Shown here: positions 5,978-9,875 of the stretch, piece after piece
Layout: each line of letters starts with the position of its first letter
Position numbering within the stretch: position 1 is the stretch's first letter
NCBI GenBank assembly: GCA_904501865.1
Contig: CAJGCF010000054.1
Span: 1 to 9,875 of the forward strand
Direction of reading: 5' to 3'
DNA length: 9,875 nucleotides
Source: an uncultured Clostridia bacterium
Lineage (GTDB): Bacteria > Bacillota > Clostridia > Oscillospirales > CAG-272
Program-made: the position numbers and the translations under genes
Notes under the pieces: generated by a model
The model's database searches: none
Seen by the model: only the letters and a program-made list of their open reading frames with translations
What the model was told of the DNA's origin: nothing

Positions 5978-8170
5978 TTAGTCTTCGTTTGCAGTTGTTT
6001 CGGATTTGCTCTCACTACTACTTTCGGTTTCCGTTTCTGTGCTTGGCTCAGGTAGAAAATCATAATCCTTGTCGTCAAACAGGAAGGAGTAGTTCGAGGT
6101 CTCTCCAATGAACTCATCTGCGGTCAAAGAGGAATACACGCTACTACCGAAATAAGAGAGGGGATTGGTTTTGAAGGAGTCAAAATTATCATATATGAAT
6201 TTCGCGCAATCATATAGATAATCTTCGTATTCCTTAACCTCTGCCGTCTGGAAGGAGACGGGCATATAATAGTTGGAATTCTTGCTCTTGATCTTGAGGT
6301 CTATTACCTCATCGTTGATAATATAAGCAGACTTGTTGAAAACAATCGGGATAACAGGCATATCTTCCATAAGAATAGCTTCTGCGTTGTGAAGATTTGC
6401 CGAGCGCTTTTCGGGATTTTTCTCCGCAAATATCTTTTCCATCAAAGAGTTATATTCCTCAGATTCGTAACCTGTTACATGGGAAGAAAGCTGGTAGTCC
6501 TCGGTAGAGCCCGTCATATCCATGCTCTGACCCGAGAAGGCCTTAGCAAAAGGAGCCAAAACTGAGAAGGGATCCACGGAGGGAGCTACGAGGTCTATGA
6601 TTATTACCTCAAAATCACCCTCTTTGAAATCCTCTGCCCAGAGATCGTCACACAGATCGGAGGGAATGTCCTTCACGTCTCTGTGGTAATCGTTATTTGC
6701 TACCGTGCCTCTTTCCTTGATAGTTACGTTGAATCCAAGTCCCTCGGGGCCCCAAGCTGCTACAAGAGCCTCTGCAATATAAGCGTGGACATCGTCATAA
6801 GCTGCAACGGTGATTGAGAAGGAATAATCAGAGGGAGTTATATTTGCTGCTTTGAGTAAAGCATCTGCCTCGGTCAAATTCCAAGAGAGATATTTGAAAT
6901 TGTTGGAGGAGACGTCTCTGAACATACTCTTAATAGAGTTGGAGTCGAACACTCCCATAGGAACAAGACCTGTTGCCGCCTCTGCAAATACGACGTCTCT
7001 TGCGATGGAAGCTCTGTCAATAGCCATAGAGAGCGCTTGTCTAACTTCTTTGATGGCGAAGAGCTGATAGCCCTCCTCGGTACCGTTATCAATATATGCG
7101 TTTTGATTGAAATAGCAGGTGTTAGTCGACATAGACTCACCCTCAATGGCGGAGTCCTTGACATCCTTTCTTATAGACAGCGGAATGTCACCGACGTAGA
7201 GGATAGCACCGCTCTCGTAGCCCTTCTTGATGTCCTCGGCGGACATAGAGCAATCAACGAGAATTCTGTAAGGGGTAACGGACTTATCAAGGTACTCATT
7301 CTTATCAGAGTTTCTGTAATAGTACATATTTCTTTCGATTATGAAGCTATTCATAACCTGATTCTTGAAGGAGTCGTATTCTGTAGCATCTATGTATATT
7401 CTGTTACCGTCGCGGTCTGTCATGACCTTGTTATTCTCGTCGATTTTGGGTGTAGAATAATTGATATCATCATAGAGCACGGCGCCGTTTGCAGAATATC
7501 CCACTTTCGAAAGCTTGAAAGGACCGCTGGATACCATAATGCTGGATTTTTTCGCCCAGTCGACGTTTTTGGAGACCACGTCCTCACGCAGAGGCGCGAG
7601 AGCCAGGCTTGTGAGATTGAGAATGAACTGGTCGTAGTCTATAGGACCTTCAAATTGTATGGTAACAAGTCTGTCGTCAGCCCAAAGACCGATATCGTCC
7701 TCGGTGACCTCCGCCTCGCTATAAGCGCGCGCGTTCTTTATATCGTAGAGGAGAGCGGCCGCCTCGTGAGATTCGTTATAGGAAAGGACTCTCTTCCAAG
7801 CAAACACAACGTCATCCGCAGTAACGGGAATATTATCCGACCATCTTGCGTCCTCTTTTATGTATATGTACATATAGTATTCACCGGTATTTTTATCCTC
7901 GGATACCGTGTATTTTTCGGCAAGAGAATTTCTGACCTTACCCTTTTCATCAAGTCTGAAAAGAGTATCGAATAGCATTCCCACAACGGATCTTGTGGAC
8001 TCGTTAGTGTAAGCGTTTACGGGATCAAGATCGTAAATGCTTTCCGAAAGATACATAGTGAATTGTTGTCCTCTGTCTTCAGACTGAGGGTCGATACCCT
8101 TGCTGCATCCCGCAAAGACAGCGACACAAGCTACAATACAAAGGAATAAAGCGATAATGCGCTTTGTCAT
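5978..8170 (-). CDS. Peptide ABC transporter substrate-binding lipoprotein (SBP_bac_5)
   Basis: The 730-residue product has a lipoprotein signal peptide (MTKRIIALFLCIV, lipobox FAGC, lipidated C22), so it should be anchored on the outer face of the membrane. SBP_bac_5 features are DARWSDNIPVTADDVVFAWKRVL (107-129), VRQALSMAIDR (376-386) and EDMPVIPIVFN in the C-terminal lobe. The family binds oligopeptides, and sometimes sugars or nickel, for ABC import. The protein is longer than the usual 520-600 residues. The extra length includes inserts in the middle and a tail of about 25 residues (from about 705) made almost only of Ser, Thr, Glu, Asp and Lys. The ATG has AGGAGGA seven bases upstream. 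The gene has its own promoter and terminator and no permease or ATPase neighbours here, so it is an orphan binding protein that must work with components elsewhere or act as a sensor. The ligand is unknown. Confidence 0.93.
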   Translation of the reverse strand: MTKRIIALFLCIVACVAVFAGCSKGIDPQSEDRGQQFTMYLSESIYDLDPVNAYTNESTRSVVGMLFDTLFRLDEKGKVRNSLAEKYTVSEDKNTGEYYMYIYIKEDARWSDNIPVTADDVVFAWKRVLSYNESHEAAALLYDIKNARAYSEAEVTEDDIGLWADDRLVTIQFEGPIDYDQFILNLTSLALAPLREDVVSKNVDWAKKSSIMVSSGPFKLSKVGYSANGAVLYDDINYSTPKIDENNKVMTDRDGNRIYIDATEYDSFKNQVMNSFIIERNMYYYRNSDKNEYLDKSVTPYRILVDCSMSAEDIKKGYESGAILYVGDIPLSIRKDVKDSAIEGESMSTNTCYFNQNAYIDNGTEEGYQLFAIKEVRQALSMAIDRASIARDVVFAEAATGLVPMGVFDSNSIKSMFRDVSSNNFKYLSWNLTEADALLKAANITPSDYSFSITVAAYDDVHAYIAEALVAAWGPEGLGFNVTIKERGTVANNDYHRDVKDIPSDLCDDLWAEDFKEGDFEVIIIDLVAPSVDPFSVLAPFAKAFSGQSMDMTGSTEDYQLSSHVTGYESEEYNSLMEKIFAEKNPEKRSANLHNAEAILMEDMPVIPIVFNKSAYIINDEVIDLKIKSKNSNYYMPVSFQTAEVKEYEDYLYDCAKFIYDNFDSFKTNPLSYFGSSVYSSLTADEFIGETSNYSFLFDDKDYDFLPEPSTETETESSSESKSETTANED

Positions 8171-8275
8171 GGTGAGGTCCTCCTGTTTGTGAAAAATCGT
8201 GGAAAATATCGTTGTTTTGATACCTTGTGAGTTTTAATGTGCCTGACATCATACCAAGCTCATAATATACATCAT

Positions 8276-8304
8276 ATTATATCATAATTTCCGAGAATAA
8301 TCAA
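8276..8304 (-). promoter_or_regulatory. Sigma-A-type promoter of the substrate-binding protein gene
   Basis: The minus strand reads TTGATT (8299-8304), a 17-base spacer, then a perfect TATAAT (8276-8281). The start point would be near 8269, giving a leader of about 100 bases. A nested inverted repeat begins 22 bases upstream of the -35 box. Confidence 0.75.
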
Positions 8305-8326
8305 TAGAATAAGCAAATATAAAATT

Positions 8327-8385
8327 ATAATCGTGAAAATGCACAGTTGAGAGAGCCTGATTTTGTGCAAAACTTACACGATTAT
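8327..8385. repeat. Nested inverted repeat in the divergent intergenic region
   Basis: The outer arms ATAATCGTG (8327-8335) and CACGATTAT (8377-8385) are perfect inverted copies. Inside them lie a second perfect pair, TGCACA (8340-8345) and TGTGCA (8364-8369). The two pairs are separated by four bases on the left and seven on the right. The element sits between the minus-strand promoter and the plus-strand gene. It could be a paired operator for a regulator of the divergent genes, or a relic of a small palindromic element. Confidence 0.6.
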
Positions 8386-8473
8386 CAATCCTTTCGGTAT
8401 TGTAGGATAATTATAAACTCTAGTTTTGAATAAAACAATTAAATAAGGGCTATAAATTGTAAATTTTAGGTGG

Positions 8474-8502
8474 TCATATTTGAAGATCGTCTGTAATAAA
8501 AT
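8474..8502 (+). promoter_or_regulatory. Candidate sigma-E (sporulation) promoter of the spoIIP-like gene
   Basis: TCATATT (8474-8480) matches the sigma-E -35 consensus (KMATATT) at every position. After a 14-base spacer, AATAAAAT (8495-8502) matches six of eight positions of the -10 consensus CATACAAT. Initiation would be near 8509, 50 bases before the ATG. In Bacillus subtilis spoIIP is under sigma-E control, which fits. No well-spaced sigma-A promoter is evident on this strand. Confidence 0.6.
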
Positions 8503-8558
8503 TTAGCGGGGACCTTTAATAAGGGCTGCCGTTTTGTAAAAGGAGACGACGTGTAACG

Positions 8559-9677
8559 ATGGATAATCAAAACAAAATAATAAACAGGGAGCAGAAGGAC
8601 GTTCTTTTCGAGGAGAACGAGCCTCTTTTTCCACCTATTTCGCACAAGAGAAGAAGAATACGAGCTACGGCGCTGGTCATTGTAGCTCTATTTGTCATTG
8701 CTGTGGTTTTCATTTGTTCGGACGCGTCCGCGTCGATGATGGAATTTTTTGAGAATAATGGGATCTTACCGTCTGATGACAGCAGAGAGTCCGAGAGCCA
8801 AGAGCAGACTGAAAGTTCAGCCTATTTGGAAAGCTCCTCGGACGATACGCAGAGTGAAACGACTGAATCCAACGAGAGCGAAGGAAATACGGAATCGGGA
8901 ACCGCACGCGATGAGGATGAGACATCGGCGGAAACTATGCAGTCGGTTGTGAGCGTTGATATGTCCCAAGCCGATAGGGGAAACGGCTATATTGTCAACT
9001 ACACGGGTAAGAATATCGACGTCGAAGGGCTTCTTGACAGAGGTTTTGTGGACGGAGAGGAGAGGGGAGAACCCGCCCCCGTGATAATGATAATACATAC
9101 GCATACGTCAGAGGAGTATTTCTGTGGAACAGACACAGAACACAAGGGACCCTGCAGTGTGGTGAGTGTTGGAGATAAAATGAGCTCGGTGCTCAATTCA
9201 ATGGGGCTTTCTACTGTTCACTGTACCGTCATACACGATGCCGATGAGGGTGTCAACGCATATCAGCGCGCAAGAGACACCGTCAATACTATGCTTGAGA
9301 TATATCCTTCCATAAAATATGTAATAGACGTGCACCGTATGTACCTCGTAAACACCGACGGAAGTCTGATCCGAACGTTATCCAACACAGACGAGGCAAC
9401 TGCACAGATAAGGTTGACTGTGAGTGGGGATCAAAGTGCGTGTGAGTACTGGCAGGAGAACCTTTCGCTCGCCCTGACGCTCAGACAGAAGCTCAATCTT
9501 GATAATAGCCATATCTGTATGCCAACAGTGGTATCGTCAAGCGCATATAACAGTGATCTCACAAAATATTATCTTATGGTGGACGTAGGCGCTGTTGGAA
9601 ACAGTACGAGTGAGGCTATATCAGCAGGGGAGCTACTTGCCCGAGCCATAGCTGAGACCTTAATTTTACATGACTAA
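8559..9677 (+). CDS. spoIIP: Stage II sporulation protein P-like cell-wall hydrolase
   Basis: The 372-residue product is a membrane-anchored peptidoglycan amidase/endopeptidase of the SpoIIP family. In the mother cell this family thins septal cell wall and drives engulfment together with SpoIID and SpoIIM. A cytoplasmic basic N-terminus ends in HKRRRIR, followed by one membrane span (about 36-53). A Ser/Glu/Thr-rich linker follows (about 72-127). The catalytic domain shows IIHTHTSEEY (H180, E185 or E186), SVVSVGDKMSSVL, a YPSIKYVIDVHR motif (H259) and VDVGAVGNSTSEA (341-352). H180 and H259 correspond to the zinc histidines known in the family. The usual VHRD is VHRM here. AGGAG lies 13 bases before the ATG, a longer spacing than normal. 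The frame is closed by TAA at 8520-8522 and offers no better start. It diverges from the lipoprotein gene and ends in a strong terminator. Confidence 0.9.
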   Translation: MDNQNKIINREQKDVLFEENEPLFPPISHKRRRIRATALVIVALFVIAVVFICSDASASMMEFFENNGILPSDDSRESESQEQTESSAYLESSSDDTQSETTESNESEGNTESGTARDEDETSAETMQSVVSVDMSQADRGNGYIVNYTGKNIDVEGLLDRGFVDGEERGEPAPVIMIIHTHTSEEYFCGTDTEHKGPCSVVSVGDKMSSVLNSMGLSTVHCTVIHDADEGVNAYQRARDTVNTMLEIYPSIKYVIDVHRMYLVNTDGSLIRTLSNTDEATAQIRLTVSGDQSACEYWQENLSLALTLRQKLNLDNSHICMPTVVSSSAYNSDLTKYYLMVDVGAVGNSTSEAISAGELLARAIAETLILHD

Positions 9678-9719
9678 ACATAAAAGTCTCCGCGACGATT
9701 TCGCGGAGACTTTTATGTT
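9677..9719. terminator. Symmetrical hairpin terminator after spoIIP
   Basis: Perfect 19-bp arms (9677-9695 and 9701-9719) enclose a five-base loop. The G+C-rich core is flanked by AAAAG on the left and CTTTT on the right, so it can work in both directions. The spoIIP stop codon overlaps the first base of the left arm. On the minus strand a TAA (9718-9720) mirrors it at the other end. Confidence 0.9.
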
Positions 9720-9765
9720 ATAGCCGAAGGGCGTATGAGTCCAACTCTTTTCGGCTATAGCCGAA
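9719..9765. repeat. Three copies of TATAGCCGAA
   Basis: TATAGCCGAA occurs at 9719-9728 and 9756-9765, and in inverted form at 9750-9759. The middle copy can pair with the left copy, giving a 10-bp stem, or with the right copy as the core of the large palindrome. This gives two mutually exclusive hairpins. Confidence 0.7.
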
Positions 9766-9783
9766 AAGAATTGAACTCACACG
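9732..9783 (-). repeat. 52-bp near-perfect palindrome
   Basis: The two 26-base arms (9732-9757 and 9758-9783) match at 23 of 26 positions, with a perfect 24-bp centre at 9746-9769. The three mismatches (9735/9780, 9741/9774, 9745/9770) are A-C or C-A on the plus strand, so on the minus strand each becomes a G-U or U-G wobble pair. A minus-strand RNA would therefore fold along the whole length. It may be a dispersed palindromic repeat, a small RNA or a terminator-like element. It is not a tRNA. Confidence 0.75.
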
Positions 9784-9789
9784 GTTTTG

Positions 9790-9815
9790 TGTGGCAAATA
9801 TCCGCACCTGCCACA
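9790..9815. repeat. Short hairpin
   Basis: TGTGGCA (9790-9796) and TGCCACA (9809-9815) form a perfect 7-bp stem with a 12-base loop, next to the large palindrome. It adds to the structured character of this end of the window. Confidence 0.5.
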
Positions 9816-9827
9816 GATAAAATTCTC

Positions 9828-9844
9828 GCAACATCTTATGTTGC
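9828..9844. repeat. Short hairpin
   Basis: GCAACAT (9828-9834) and ATGTTGC (9838-9844) form a perfect 7-bp stem with a CTT loop. No clear T run follows on either strand, so it is not a convincing terminator. Confidence 0.5.
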
Positions 9845-9875
9845 TTCGTATTTTCTCTTTGCATTTGCACAATAT

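Larger units (their letters stand above)
9718..9875 (-). pseudogene. Possible decayed or partial minus-strand reading frames at the right edge
   Basis: Two minus-strand frames stay open from the right edge. One reads through the palindrome to TAA at 9718-9720 and contains an internal ATG at 9864 (MQRENTKQHKMLREF). The other stops at TGA 9777-9779 and encodes ENFICGRCGYLPHKTV. The CxxCG core of the second, preceded by an MQRENTK-like start in the other frame, recalls the beginning of zinc-ribbon (RNHCP-type) proteins split by a frameshift. This likeness is from memory and the stretch is short. No ribosome binding site is visible before the ATG in the few bases available. The frames may be spurious, since palindromic DNA often stays open by chance. 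Confidence 0.2.

Noticed and set aside
7037..7975. Plus-strand open frame of 312 codons
   Set aside because: It is antisense to the lipoprotein gene, has no ribosome binding site and no recognisable domain.
8426..8456. TTGAAT and TATAAA as a sigma-A promoter for the spoIIP-like gene
   Set aside because: The spacer is 19 bases and the match is weak; the sigma-E candidate downstream fits much better.
8442..8527. 10-bp direct repeat AATAAGGGCT at 8442-8451 and 8518-8527
   Set aside because: It is short, A+T-rich and only two copies, with no clear link to a site or structure.
9732..9783. tRNA gene suggested by a GAGTTCAATTC segment on the minus strand
   Set aside because: There is no cloverleaf, anticodon stem or acceptor pairing; the segment is one arm of the palindrome.
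1..9875. CRISPR array, transposase or phage genes
   Set aside because: I saw no regularly spaced repeats, transposase-like frames or phage proteins on either strand.

Overview
The window reads as chromosomal DNA of a spore-forming, anaerobe-type Firmicute of the class Clostridia, probably an uncultured gut lineage. Four things suggest this: a T-box leader on a tRNA-synthetase operon, AGGAGG-type ribosome binding sites with one TTG start, A+T-rich intergenic DNA with sigma-A-like promoters, and a SpoIIP-type sporulation hydrolase. No species can be named from the sequence alone. Six genes are on the minus strand and one (spoIIP-like) is on the plus strand.

Left part (1-1614, minus). The 5' 293 codons of pheS, the phenylalanyl-tRNA synthetase alpha chain, run off the left edge. 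A complete T-box riboswitch lies upstream, with a UUC (Phe) specifier candidate, a UGGU bulge able to pair with an ACCA 3' end, an intrinsic terminator and a clean TTGCGT-N17-TATAAT promoter. Upstream of that promoter is a small DUF1294-type membrane protein gene.

Middle part (1684-5828, minus). This is a three-gene operon: a metallo-beta-lactamase-fold hydrolase, then gltX, then glnS. It starts at a TAGACA-N17-TATAAT promoter and ends at a 15-bp hairpin terminator. A glutamyl- and a glutaminyl-tRNA synthetase side by side imply direct Gln-tRNA charging. Both enzymes carry altered HIGH motifs (HFGG in GltX, HIGS in GlnS).

Right-middle part (5891-8304, minus). A single large lipoprotein of the peptide-binding SBP_bac_5 family has its own promoter and terminator and no permease genes beside it. 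Its C-terminus is a Ser/Thr/Glu-rich tail.

Right part (8305-9875). A 388-bp divergent intergenic region holds a nested inverted repeat and a good candidate sigma-E promoter directed at a divergent SpoIIP-like gene. SpoIIP is a cell-wall amidase/endopeptidase acting in engulfment. That gene ends in a 19-bp symmetrical hairpin terminator. Beyond it lies a palindrome-rich stretch with no convincing complete gene. Its 52-bp palindrome has three mismatches that all become G-U pairs in minus-strand RNA, and it abuts short, possibly decayed minus-strand reading frames.

Most of the window is housekeeping translation plus one sporulation gene. I found no CRISPR array, transposase or obvious new multi-gene system. 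The signals most worth a second look are the right-end palindrome, the divergent regulatory region and the paired variant synthetases.
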